In this document: positions 19,384 to 26,804 of the stretch, one piece after another
Position numbering within the stretch: position 1 is the stretch's first letter
Layout of the letters: each line of letters begins with the position of its first letter
Source: Halomonas halmophila
GTDB taxonomy: Bacteria; Pseudomonadota; Gammaproteobacteria; Pseudomonadales; Halomonadaceae
Reading direction: 5' to 3'
Length of the DNA: 64,000 nucleotides
NCBI RefSeq assembly: GCF_006540005.1
Contig: NZ_BJOC01000030.1
Coordinates: 1-64,000 of the forward strand
Program-made: the position numbers and the translations under genes
Notes under the pieces: model-generated
The model's database searches: none
The model's input: the letters and a program-made list of their open reading frames with translations, nothing else
Told to the model about the DNA's origin: nothing

Positions 19384-19460
19384 CGGAGTATAGCTCAGCT
19401 TGGTAGAGCGCTGCCTTCGGGAGGCAGAGGTCGTAGGTTCGAATCCTGCTACTCCGACCA
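19384..19460 (+). tRNA. proK: tRNA-Pro(CGG)
   Basis: A 77-base cloverleaf. The acceptor stem is CGGAGTA/TACTCCG, followed by A and an encoded CCA. The anticodon stem is CTGCC/GGCAG with loop TTCGGGA, giving anticodon CGG that reads CCG (Pro). The T loop GGTTCGAATCC is normal. It is a monocistronic unit with its own promoter and terminator. Confidence 0.96.
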
Positions 19461-19470
19461 GGAATTCCGT

Positions 19471-19510
19471 AAAAACGGCCACTTAGCTCAAACGAGCGGT
19501 GGCCGTTTTT
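19471..19510 (+). terminator. Terminator after tRNA-Pro
   Basis: Stem AAAAACGGCCAC/GTGGCCGTTTTT with a 16-base loop, ending in five T, beginning 10 bases past the tRNA 3' end. The arms are perfectly complementary, and the A tract on the left also allows action on the other strand. Confidence 0.85.
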
Positions 19511-19615
19511 CGTTGCGGCAGCCAGGCGACATCACCGCCCCCTCGTCGGCCCCCCCTTGTCCATCAGCAGCGGCCGGCTTCCACTAGTTACTAGTCCGCA
19601 TGGAGTGCCGAGTCA

Positions 19616-20764
19616 CTACTCCGGGTAGGTACCGGGCACCAGGATGTCGCTGGTCACGTCCTGGATATCGCGCAGGCCGCAAAGGGCAAGGGTGGTGTCG
19701 AGTTCCTTGCGGATGATTTCGAGACATTCGCTGACGCCTTCTTCGCCCTTGGCGCCGAGCCCGTAGAGGTAGGCGCGGCCGATGTAGACGCCCCTAGCGC
19801 CGAGGGCGATGGCCTTGAGCACGTCCTGGCCGGAGCGGATCCCACCATCCATGTGCACCTCGACCCGATCGCCGACCGCGGCGACGATGCCCGGCAGAGC
19901 CTGGATCGAGGACAGCGCGCCATCGAGCTGGCGGCCGCCGTGGTTGGAGACGATGATGGCGTCGGCGCCGGCATCGACGGCCGACCGGGCGTCTTCCGGC
20001 TCCATGATGCCCTTGATGATCAACTTGCCGCCCCAGCGGTCCTTGATCCACTTGATATCGTCCCAGCTCAACGAGGTGTCGAACTGGGAGGCGGTCCAGG
20101 CCGCCAGCGATTCGAGGTTGGTCGCATCGTCCACATGCCCGGCGATGTTACCGAAGGTGCGGCGCTTGGTGCGCAGCATGCCGAGCCCCCAGCGCCACTT
20201 GGTGGCCAGGTTGGCAATGGTCGGCAACGTCGGTTTCGGCGGGACCGAGAGGCCGTTGATCACATCCTTGTGGCGCTGACCCATGATCTGCAGGTCGGCG
20301 GTCAGCACCAGCGCCGAGCAGCCCGCCGCCCTGGCGCGATCGATCAGCCGGGCGATGTAGTCCTTGTCCTTCATGACGTAGAGCTGGAACCAGATCGGGC
20401 GCGAGGTGTGGGCGGCCACGTCCTCGATGGAGCAGATGCTCATGGTCGAAAGCGTGTAGGGAATGCCGAAGCGCTCGGCGGCGCGGGCCGCGAGGATCTC
20501 GCCATCGGCATGCTGCATGCCGGCCAGCCCTGTCGGGGCGATGGCCACGGGCATGGCCAACGATTCGCCGAGCATGGTCGTGCCCAACTGACGGTTCGAC
20601 ATGTCGACCATGACTTTCTGGCGAAAGCGAATCGCCGCCAGGTCCGTTTCATTGGCGTGGTAGGTGGTCTCGGTCCAGGAACCCGAGTCGGCGTAGTCAT
20701 AGAACATGCGGGGAACACGACGACGCGCCAGGCGCTGCAGGTCATCTACACAGGTGATGGTCAT
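19616..20764 (-). CDS. lldD: FMN-dependent alpha-hydroxy-acid dehydrogenase, L-lactate dehydrogenase type
   Basis: TIM-barrel flavoenzyme of 382 residues that oxidises L-lactate or a related 2-hydroxy acid, probably at the membrane. Visible family residues are FYDYADSGSWTE near the N-terminus, APTGLAGMQHADGE, FQLYVMKD, the catalytic His in SNHGGRQLDGA, and GGIRSGQDVLKA plus GARGVYIGRAYLYG for FMN phosphate binding. Related enzymes act on mandelate or glycolate, so the substrate is an inference. It has the same orientation as the LysR gene upstream, with a 182-base spacer that shows nothing clear. Confidence 0.85.
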   Translation of the reverse strand: MTITCVDDLQRLARRRVPRMFYDYADSGSWTETTYHANETDLAAIRFRQKVMVDMSNRQLGTTMLGESLAMPVAIAPTGLAGMQHADGEILAARAAERFGIPYTLSTMSICSIEDVAAHTSRPIWFQLYVMKDKDYIARLIDRARAAGCSALVLTADLQIMGQRHKDVINGLSVPPKPTLPTIANLATKWRWGLGMLRTKRRTFGNIAGHVDDATNLESLAAWTASQFDTSLSWDDIKWIKDRWGGKLIIKGIMEPEDARSAVDAGADAIIVSNHGGRQLDGALSSIQALPGIVAAVGDRVEVHMDGGIRSGQDVLKAIALGARGVYIGRAYLYGLGAKGEEGVSECLEIIRKELDTTLALCGLRDIQDVTSDILVPGTYPE

Positions 20765-20946
20765 GCGCTATCAACTCCTTCCGTGTCAGGCAGCCACCTC
20801 TCGGGTCGCTCGCATCAGGGGCCACCGGGGCTCAGTATACCCTCGCCCATCGCGGTCGCGACAAGCCGACGCTCTACGGATGCAGGTCTTGAGTGCAACA
20901 GCCTTTACGGCATAAGCTGCAGGCCCTCACGAAAACCTTTTCATTG

Positions 20947-21867
20947 TCACGACGGGAGCGAGCCTCCTCCCAGCCGTTCGTCCAGCCACCCCAGCAGCGC
21001 CTGGGTGGCAGCTCGCCGCGATGTTCCCCGTCGGGTATAGATGGCGATGGCATCCCGCTGCGGCAGACTTTCCACGACGGGCCGAATCAGCTCGCCACTG
21101 TCGATAAGGCGCTGCGTGGTGCGCCGCCAGCCCAGGGCGATCCCCTGTCCGGCGACCGCCGCCTGCAGCAACAGTGGATAGCTGTCGAAGTCCACGCCCT
21201 CCCCAAGAGCGAGGTCGCCACGCCCCACGGCCCGGAACCAGTCCGGCCATTCTAGCCAGTCCGCCGGCTCGACCCGATAGTGCAACAGCCGATGACCCGG
21301 CAGGTCATCGAGGCGCAATGAACCCGCCGGTCCTTCCAGATAGGCGGGACTGCATACGGGAAAGATCTCGTCCGCGGCCGTCAATGTCAGTTGATGAGTG
21401 CCACTGGGGCGCCCGCTGGTCTGCAGGGCGACATCGAAGGGCTCGTCGAATTCCGTGATCGGGCGCGTCGATGTCGCCAGCTTGATATCCAGCTCGGGGT
21501 GGCGTCGGTTGAAATCATCCAGACGCGGCATGAGCCAGTAGAAGGCTTCGCACAGCTGGCAGAACAACACCACCTGCTTATCCCCGATATCGCCCCTCAG
21601 CGCGCGTGCATCGGTGGCGATGCTGTCCAGGGCCTGCGATACCGTCCGACCGAACTCACGCCCTTCGCGGGTCAGGAAGACACGGCGGTGACTTCGTTCG
21701 AAGAGCGTCACCCCCAGATCCTCTTCCAACAGTCGTATCTGCCGGCTTATCGCAGCCTGCGTCAGGTGTAGCTCGGCGGCGGCACGCGTGAAGCTCTCGA
21801 GTCTTGCGGCGGCCTCGAAAGGTCGTAGCGTCGCGAGCGGGGGCAAGGACTTGGTGGGCGAATCCAT
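20947..21867 (-). CDS. LysR family transcriptional regulator, GcvA-like
   Basis: A 306-residue regulator. The N-terminal winged HTH (LATLRPFEAAARLESFTRAA, LTQAAISRQIRLLEEDLG, LFERSHRRVFLT) is of the GcvA/AmpR subgroup. The C-terminal effector domain follows from about residue 95. It is divergent from the EamA transporter gene with a 91-base gap and co-directional with lldD. By LysR convention it most likely controls the divergent exporter; control of lldD is possible. Confidence 0.88.
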   Translation of the reverse strand: MDSPTKSLPPLATLRPFEAAARLESFTRAAAELHLTQAAISRQIRLLEEDLGVTLFERSHRRVFLTREGREFGRTVSQALDSIATDARALRGDIGDKQVVLFCQLCEAFYWLMPRLDDFNRRHPELDIKLATSTRPITEFDEPFDVALQTSGRPSGTHQLTLTAADEIFPVCSPAYLEGPAGSLRLDDLPGHRLLHYRVEPADWLEWPDWFRAVGRGDLALGEGVDFDSYPLLLQAAVAGQGIALGWRRTTQRLIDSGELIRPVVESLPQRDAIAIYTRRGTSRRAATQALLGWLDERLGGGSLPS

Positions 21868-21961
21868 AATTTCCCCTTATGTAAAAGGGCCGAGAAATCG
21901 TTTGAGTGGCTGACCGAAAAATCGGCACTCTGCTTGTCGAATCCCAGCAGGAGAGCCCGTG

Positions 21962-22900
21962 ATGACGGTAGATGATACGCATGAAGACAACACAGCTCGA
22001 GGCGTGAACTTGATCGTGGGAGCCGTCTTTCTACTCGCCCTCGCCGACGCTCTCGTCAAGTATCTAAGCGCAAGCATCACCCTGTGGCAACTCTATGTCC
22101 TCGCCTCATCGGTCTCGTTGCCCACCCTGGTCGGGCTGATCATAGCCCAGCGAAAAGCACGTCCCCTGCCCCTCATATCATGGCGCTGGGTCGGCATCAG
22201 GAGCCTGCTGCTGTTGCTGATGTGGATGGCCTACTATATGGCCCTGCCCTTGATACCTTTGTCCGTGGCGGCAGTTGCCATTTACACGACGCCGTTGTTC
22301 ATCGCCATCCTGGCCTCCATGGGCGCCCGAGAGCGCCTCTCCATCAGAATATGGGGCGGTATCCTGTGCGGCTTCGTCGGGGTCGTGGTGGTGCTCCGTC
22401 CCACCGGCGACGCCTTCGAGCCCGCAACACTACTGCCGGTCCTGGCGGCAGTGCTGTATGCCCTGGCGATGGTGGCGACAAGGCGTTACTGTCAGAAGGA
22501 GCACCCGTTGACACTGGCACTGGGGTTGAACCTGGCCTTCCTGGTGGCCGGTGGCGGTGTCAGCATCCTGCTCGCCTTCACCGACACCTCATTCCTCGCC
22601 GAGCAGTCGCCCTTCCTGTTTGCCACCTGGCAGCCCATCGGCCACGATGAACTCATCATCATCGTCGCCTACGCCCTGTTAATGGTGGCCGTGAACACCA
22701 GTGTGGCGAAGGCCTACCAGGTCGCCCCCTCCGCGCTGATCGGCACCTTCGATTACGCCTACCTGCTGTTTGCCAGCCTCTGGGGCTACCTGCTGTTCCA
22801 TGAAGTCCCCGACGGAATGACCTGGCTGGGCATGAGCCTGATCCTCGCATCAGGCCTGCTGGTGCTGAGGCACCGCTCCGGACGCATTAGTACGTCATAG
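21962..22900 (+). CDS. EamA/RhaT family transporter (DMT superfamily)
   Basis: A 312-residue inner-membrane protein with ten hydrophobic segments and two EamA halves. The halves are recognisable by the helix pairs ending ARERLSIRIWGGILCG and VPDGMTWLGMSLILASG. Such proteins export or import metabolites, amino acids or drugs; the substrate cannot be read from the sequence. The ATG at 21962 directly follows an in-frame GTG at 21959, with AGGAGAG upstream. It is divergent from the GcvA-like LysR gene. Confidence 0.85.
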   Translation: MTVDDTHEDNTARGVNLIVGAVFLLALADALVKYLSASITLWQLYVLASSVSLPTLVGLIIAQRKARPLPLISWRWVGIRSLLLLLMWMAYYMALPLIPLSVAAVAIYTTPLFIAILASMGARERLSIRIWGGILCGFVGVVVVLRPTGDAFEPATLLPVLAAVLYALAMVATRRYCQKEHPLTLALGLNLAFLVAGGGVSILLAFTDTSFLAEQSPFLFATWQPIGHDELIIIVAYALLMVAVNTSVAKAYQVAPSALIGTFDYAYLLFASLWGYLLFHEVPDGMTWLGMSLILASGLLVLRHRSGRISTS

Positions 22901-22991
22901 GCCCAGGAACGTAGAGACATGGGAAAATAGTGGAGACCTTCAGCCTTTGTGACCAAGACTTGGTGACATAGATGGCCGATCAAGATGCCGC

Positions 22992-23075
22992 TCATTCGTC
23001 ATGACGGGTCGGCAGGTTGGACTTCTTCCAGGCGCCGTTTTTGGTCTGCCAGGAGAGGCGTATATACAGCCGGTG
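22992..23075 (-). pseudogene. Remnant of the 3' end of an amphi-Trp gene
   Basis: On the minus strand these bases translate as RLYIRLSWQTKNGAWKKSN plus a short tail and stop. This matches the last 27 residues of the amphi-Trp protein encoded at 24293-24568 (RLDIRLSWQASNGASKKSN and tail). The similarity stops upstream at about 23075. It is therefore a partial, diverged duplicate in the same orientation, 1.3 kb from the intact gene, with the dead toxin-antitoxin genes in between. Confidence 0.75.
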
Positions 23076-23142
23076 CCGGTTCGATTCAAGATAAACAGCC
23101 CTCCGTGAACTCTCCCCCACCTCATCATGACCCTGCTAACAG

Positions 23143-23549
23143 TTACAGCACATCAATGAACTCCCGTAGCCTGTCAGCGGTGACGATCAGACCACAGGCG
23201 GCCAGGGTGTCGGTAGAGAAGTTCTTCAAGTTGAAAGTGACAATCAGTTGCGCCCCACTGCGAATCGCCGCTGCCAGTACATGCCGGTCATCGGGGTCGG
23301 GCAACTCAACCGCTGAGATCCACGGCTCATGCCCGGTGACCAGGGCATCCGGCACCGCACGATTCATCAACTCGACAGTTCGCGGTAGCGCCTCAGCCAG
23401 GTTCCGGGCGCTTGTGCAGTAGGTTGCGCGTCCACTCGGCGTGGACCTGTTCTGTCCAGCGCGCCGCATAGAGCCCCGAGGTGGCCAGTCGCATCAGCAG
23501 GTCCCGCAATGGCGCAGGGTAGAGCACGCACACGTGGTAGACGACCACA
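23143..23549 (-). pseudogene. PIN-domain toxin gene, frameshifted
   Basis: The N-terminal half reads VLYPAPLRDLLMRLATSGLY, then ARWTEQVHAEWTRNLLHKRP, in one frame from about 23549. The C-terminal half (RTVELMNRAVPDALVTG, LPDPDDRHVLAAAIRSGAQL, IVTFNLKNF) continues in the next frame to 23143. The break lies at 23402-23403, where a single extra T (A on the coding strand) would account for it. The usual first acidic residue before VLYPAP is also altered (YHVC). These are VapC-like RNases of toxin-antitoxin pairs; this copy should be inactive. No matching antitoxin gene is visible upstream. Confidence 0.8.
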
Positions 23550-23713
23550 AAGGTTCAGACCCTGAGCCTGGTCAGCCAGGAAGGACCTCGACAGACGCCC
23601 AGGATCCTGACACCCTCAACAATAGCGACCCCCACGGCCTGCGGTCGCTCGCCAGATCGCTGTACCAGAATGGCGACGCCGACTAGACTGGTAGCAACCA
23701 AGGAGACGCGCCC

Positions 23714-23911
23714 ATGAGCGACCAACTAGACCCGATCGTCTCGGAATTCGCGACCCAGGAGCAGGCCGACAGCTATGATCGTTGGTTTCGAGCCAAGGTC
23801 CAGCACAGCCTCGATAACCCGGGACAGGGGCAGCCCCATGACCAAGTCATGGCCAAGGCCGACGCGATCATCGAGGACGCGGCACGGCGCCAGAACGGCA
23901 AGACGTCGTGA
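23714..23911 (+). CDS. Small antitoxin of a ParE/RelE-type module
   Basis: A 65-residue acidic and basic helical protein (MSDQLDPIVSEFATQEQADS, ending DAIIEDAARRQNGKTS) with a good AAGGAG ribosome site. Its stop overlaps the GTG start of the following ParE-like reading frame in GTGA, the usual arrangement of a type II antitoxin with its toxin. The sequence resembles the short stability-determinant antitoxins found before RelE/ParE toxins. It is intact although the partner toxin is interrupted. Confidence 0.75.
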   Translation: MSDQLDPIVSEFATQEQADSYDRWFRAKVQHSLDNPGQGQPHDQVMAKADAIIEDAARRQNGKTS

Positions 23912-24183
23912 GCCTGCCGATCCACTGGCGTGACGATGCCATTGCCGACCTGATTGAGCTGATCACCTAAATCGCCGAACGCGACCCCCAGGCCGCCCGG
24001 CAACTGCGCACCCGCATCGAGGCGGCCGTAGCGTCGGTGGCCGAACCCCCCTACCTGCACCAGGTCGGCCGCGTGCCCGGCACGCGAGAGATTGTTGCCC
24101 ACCCGAATTTCATCGTGGTCTACCAGGTGACGGATCGTATCGAGGTCACGTCCGTGGTCCACGCTCGCCAAAACTACCCCTGA
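23908..24183 (+). pseudogene. ParE/RelE toxin gene with internal stop codon
   Basis: The frame starts at the GTG overlapping the antitoxin stop and reads SLPIHWRDDAIADLIELIT, then TAA at 23968-23970. It continues without another stop as IAERDPQAARQLRTRIEA, EPPYLHQVGRVPGTREIVA, HPNFIVVYQVTDRIEVTSV and VHARQNYP, ending at 24183. This is a complete 91-codon ParE-fold protein with one nonsense codon at position 21, where related toxins commonly carry Tyr, so one TAC or TAT to TAA change would explain it. The toxin should not be made. Confidence 0.82.
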
Positions 24184-24203
24184 TCCCCGAGATTCAAGAT
24201 CGG

Positions 24204-24228
24204 CTGTCTCAATGGCAAAGTGCAACAT
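24204..24228. mobile_element. Solitary IS30-type terminal inverted repeat
   Basis: The stretch TGTCTCAATGGCAAAGTGCAACA closely matches GGTCTCAATGACCGAGTGCAACA at 41286-41308, which is followed there by the start of an IS30-type transposase. No transposase reading frame follows here, so only an end of the element remains, between the dead ParE gene and the 3' end of the amphi-Trp gene. Confidence 0.5.
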
Positions 24229-24292
24229 GTAACCATGGCCGCAAAGCCTGAGTGCGGCACCGTCAAAGCGTCATGGCTTGCTCCCGGCCCCG

Positions 24293-24568
24293 TCACCCGT
24301 CATGATTGATCTGCAGATTGGACTTCTTCGAGGCGCCGTTGCTGGCCTGCCAGGAGAGGCGGATGTCCAGCCGGTGGTAGTCGTCTTCCTTGCGTGCCGT
24401 GACCTTGAGGTGCAAAAGCCCCCTGGGTGCCAGGCGGATTTCGCCGTGGTCATCGGAGAAGGACAGCACGCCCTTGGCCAGCCCCTTGGTGATGGCCTTG
24501 AGGATGTCCTGGGCGCCCTTGATGCTCTGCAGGGATTCGTGCCGGAAGAGGTTCTTTTCGGTCTTCAT
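24293..24568 (-). CDS. Amphi-Trp domain protein of the GAK system
   Basis: A 91-residue protein with an N-terminal helix region (SLQSIKGAQDILKAITKGLA) and alternating beta strands carrying a Trp (LHLKVTARK, RLDIRLSWQASNG). I recognise this as the amphi-Trp domain, a small amphipathic strand-rich domain found beside HprK-related kinases and ATP-grasp enzymes in GAK cassettes. It may be a carrier or substrate protein; that is inference. Its ATG overlaps the stop of the metallophosphoesterase gene in ATGA. A second, truncated copy of its 3' end lies at 22992-23075. Confidence 0.75.
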   Translation of the reverse strand: MKTEKNLFRHESLQSIKGAQDILKAITKGLAKGVLSFSDDHGEIRLAPRGLLHLKVTARKEDDYHRLDIRLSWQASNGASKKSNLQINHDG

Positions 24569-26004
24569 GACGATGCAGCCTTTGACTTGGGGGACGACGC
24601 CCGTGAGGTGGCGGCGGCGAGGTCGTGCGCCGGGTCGAAGACCCTGGCATGCGGGTAATCATTGCTGATGCCGATCACCTGCCCCGCCGGGTGAATGATG
24701 GTAGCGCCCATGCCCGAGCCCGCCAGGCCTTCCTTGCGCCGTGAGTGGCGATCCAGGGTGATATCGCCGTCGAGGTGCAGCATGCCGGAGCGCATCCGCC
24801 ACTGCTGGCCGCGGGTGAGGTTGATGTGGCCATGCACCACCACCTGCAGGCCCTGCTCGTGCAGGCGCGCCATCCCGGGTTCGGTCAGGGGAAAGTCGAC
24901 CGAGCGATACTTGGTGCGCAGGGTGTTGGCCAGGGCGCCGTAATAGAAGCCACAAGGGTCCTCGACCACGGCCCTGTCGAAACGCCGGTTGAGCCCCGCC
25001 ACGCCCTCCGCGGCGATGATCCCGGCGACCTCGTCATCGAGTCCGGCATGCACGAACAGAAAAGCGCCTTCGCGATGGGCCAGGCACATGCGCTGGAAGA
25101 ACCAGGCGAACTCGCCCTTGGGATGCAGAAAGAGCTCGCGCAGCTTGAGGGCGGCCGCGTAGACCTGACGCAGCGACAGGCCAGCCTTGTCGCAGGCGGC
25201 TTCGAAGTGGCCGACCTTCTTGCGCAGGCGGGCCAGCTCCTTGTCGATGGCCCCTTCGGGCATGACGCTCTCGGCCTGCGCCGGAAAGGTCTCGAACCAG
25301 GAGTCGCGGGGGAACAGACGACGCCGGCAGACCTTGTTCGAGGGAATCCCGGAAAGCGCGTTGGCCCGGTCGTCCAGGTACTCGGCATGGACCTCCTGCA
25401 GCAAGGGGATGACCTTGTGGCCCATGCGCACGAAAAGGTGTTCGGTGCGCGGCGAGCGTAGCCGTTCCAGCGCCATCAGGCCCATCAGCAGCCGCATGTC
25501 GTGGTTGCCGGCGAGCAGGGTGACCCGGGCACCGCTGTCGATGAGTTGCTGCAGGCTGCGCAGCATGGCCAGGTTGCTGGGCCCCTTGTCGAGGCAGTCG
25601 CCGCCGATGATGAAGCGCCCCTTGCGGCCCGGCCTGGTCAGTGTGAAGTCGCCGAGGCCGGGGCCGCTCTTGCTGACACCGCCGCTGGCCACCAGCGAGG
25701 CCTCGAAGGCTTCGGCGTCGGCATGCGGATCGGAGATAAAGAAGACGCGCCGCGCCGGCCAGCTCGCGGCGTTGCCGGCCAGGGCCTGCTGGAGGCGACC
25801 CGGCGCGTCATCGGGCGTCCAGACCTCCGCCCGGGTCGGCAGGGCATGCGGCAGCCAGTCGGCCCCCTGGTAGCGCGGCAGATGCCGTGACAGCCGGCGC
25901 GTGGCAGCGGACGCTGCCTTCTTGCCGCCCCTTTTGCCCGCCTTCTTGTCGACCTTGCGGTCAGCCTTGTGGTCGGCCTTCTTGCTGGCTTTGCCTTTCG
26001 CCAT
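24565..26004 (-). CDS. Metallophosphoesterase of the GAK cluster
   Basis: A calcineurin-like phosphoesterase of 479 residues. The metal-site motifs are FISDPHADAEAF, GGDCLDKGP, AGNHDMRLL and VVVHGHINLT, variants of DxH, GDxxDRG, GNHD and GHxH. The first 40 residues are extremely Lys-rich (KGKASKKADHKADRKVDKK), perhaps for binding nucleic acid or acidic lipid. The ATG at 26004 is preferred; the in-frame upstream part reaching 26055 is not conserved-looking. The substrate is unknown. It is translationally coupled to the amphi-Trp gene and lies 92 bases after the histidine phosphatase gene. Confidence 0.82.
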   Translation of the reverse strand: MAKGKASKKADHKADRKVDKKAGKRGGKKAASAATRRLSRHLPRYQGADWLPHALPTRAEVWTPDDAPGRLQQALAGNAASWPARRVFFISDPHADAEAFEASLVASGGVSKSGPGLGDFTLTRPGRKGRFIIGGDCLDKGPSNLAMLRSLQQLIDSGARVTLLAGNHDMRLLMGLMALERLRSPRTEHLFVRMGHKVIPLLQEVHAEYLDDRANALSGIPSNKVCRRRLFPRDSWFETFPAQAESVMPEGAIDKELARLRKKVGHFEAACDKAGLSLRQVYAAALKLRELFLHPKGEFAWFFQRMCLAHREGAFLFVHAGLDDEVAGIIAAEGVAGLNRRFDRAVVEDPCGFYYGALANTLRTKYRSVDFPLTEPGMARLHEQGLQVVVHGHINLTRGQQWRMRSGMLHLDGDITLDRHSRRKEGLAGSGMGATIIHPAGQVIGISNDYPHARVFDPAHDLAAATSRASSPKSKAASS

Positions 26005-26096
26005 GCGCGGGCTCCGGAAAACGCGAAATGGGTCCAACCGAGCAGCGTATTGCAACCGGATGACGAGGCCATGACAGTCACCCCGGGGTGCGCGAC

Positions 26097-26804
26097 TCAG
26101 TCGGCGTGAGCGTCGTCACGCTGGCGTACCTTCCAGTGGCCGGCGATGTGACGCCAGCCGCCATCCGCCAGGCGCTCCACCAGCACCGGGCTGGCGTGAT
26201 GCATGCTCAGGCGGGGAATATCTTCGGCCGCCAGCACGCCGAGATGATGGGCGGCATGACGAAAGGCCGCGCCATGGCCGACGAACAGCTTGACGCTATC
26301 CATTGATGCCTCCTCGGCCAGGGCCTGCATGCGGGTCTCGAGGTGTCGGGCGACGCGTTCGCCGGCCGTCATCAGGGACTCGGCGCCCGGCAGCGGCAGG
26401 CAGAAATGCGGATTCGATTTCCAGTCCTCCGGCAACTCCCCGCAGCGCGGATCGGCGGCCACGACCCGGCGGATCTGTTCGGCGCTCAGATTGGCGGCCG
26501 TGCCCAGGCCGCGTTCGGCCAGTGCCATGAAGCTCTCGACCCGCAGGCCGGGAGACGCCGTGGCCAGGCCGTCACGCAGGTAGCCGGCCGTCTGCCAGGC
26601 ACGCAGCAGTGCTGAGCTGTCCACCACCTCGGCCAGCTGCCAGCCTTCCGCCTGGAGCAACTCGTAGAGCATCCGACAGGCCGCACGCGCCTGGCGCCGG
26701 CCGAGCTCGGTCAGCGGGAAGGGCTGATGAGCGCTGGGCGTGTCCGGCAACTGCTGGTAGTCACCATGCCGGATCAGCGCCGCAATGGTGCGTGGCGACG
26801 TCAT
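26097..26804 (-). CDS. Histidine phosphatase superfamily protein
   Basis: A 235-residue phosphatase of the phosphoglycerate mutase-like fold. It has the phosphorylated-His motif ALIRHGDYQQ at about residue 12, PLTELGRRQAR, and the second catalytic His in FVGHGAAFRHAAHH. It starts in an ATGA overlap with the SixA-Nudix fusion gene upstream. The cluster therefore holds two separate phosphohistidine-type phosphatases. Its natural substrate cannot be inferred; context suggests removal of phosphate added by one of the cluster kinases. Confidence 0.85.
   Translation of the reverse strand: MTSPRTIAALIRHGDYQQLPDTPSAHQPFPLTELGRRQARAACRMLYELLQAEGWQLAEVVDSSALLRAWQTAGYLRDGLATASPGLRVESFMALAERGLGTAANLSAEQIRRVVAADPRCGELPEDWKSNPHFCLPLPGAESLMTAGERVARHLETRMQALAEEASMDSVKLFVGHGAAFRHAAHHLGVLAAEDIPRLSMHHASPVLVERLADGGWRHIAGHWKVRQRDDAHAD

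Noticed and set aside
18238-19482. A 414-codon minus-strand frame covering ispB and the tRNA
   Set aside because: It is antisense to ispB and runs through the tRNA-Pro gene; the real features explain the DNA.
19384-24290. A tRNA-Pro-anchored genomic island
   Set aside because: No integrase and no direct repeat of the tRNA 3' end is seen downstream, and a terminator follows the tRNA at once.
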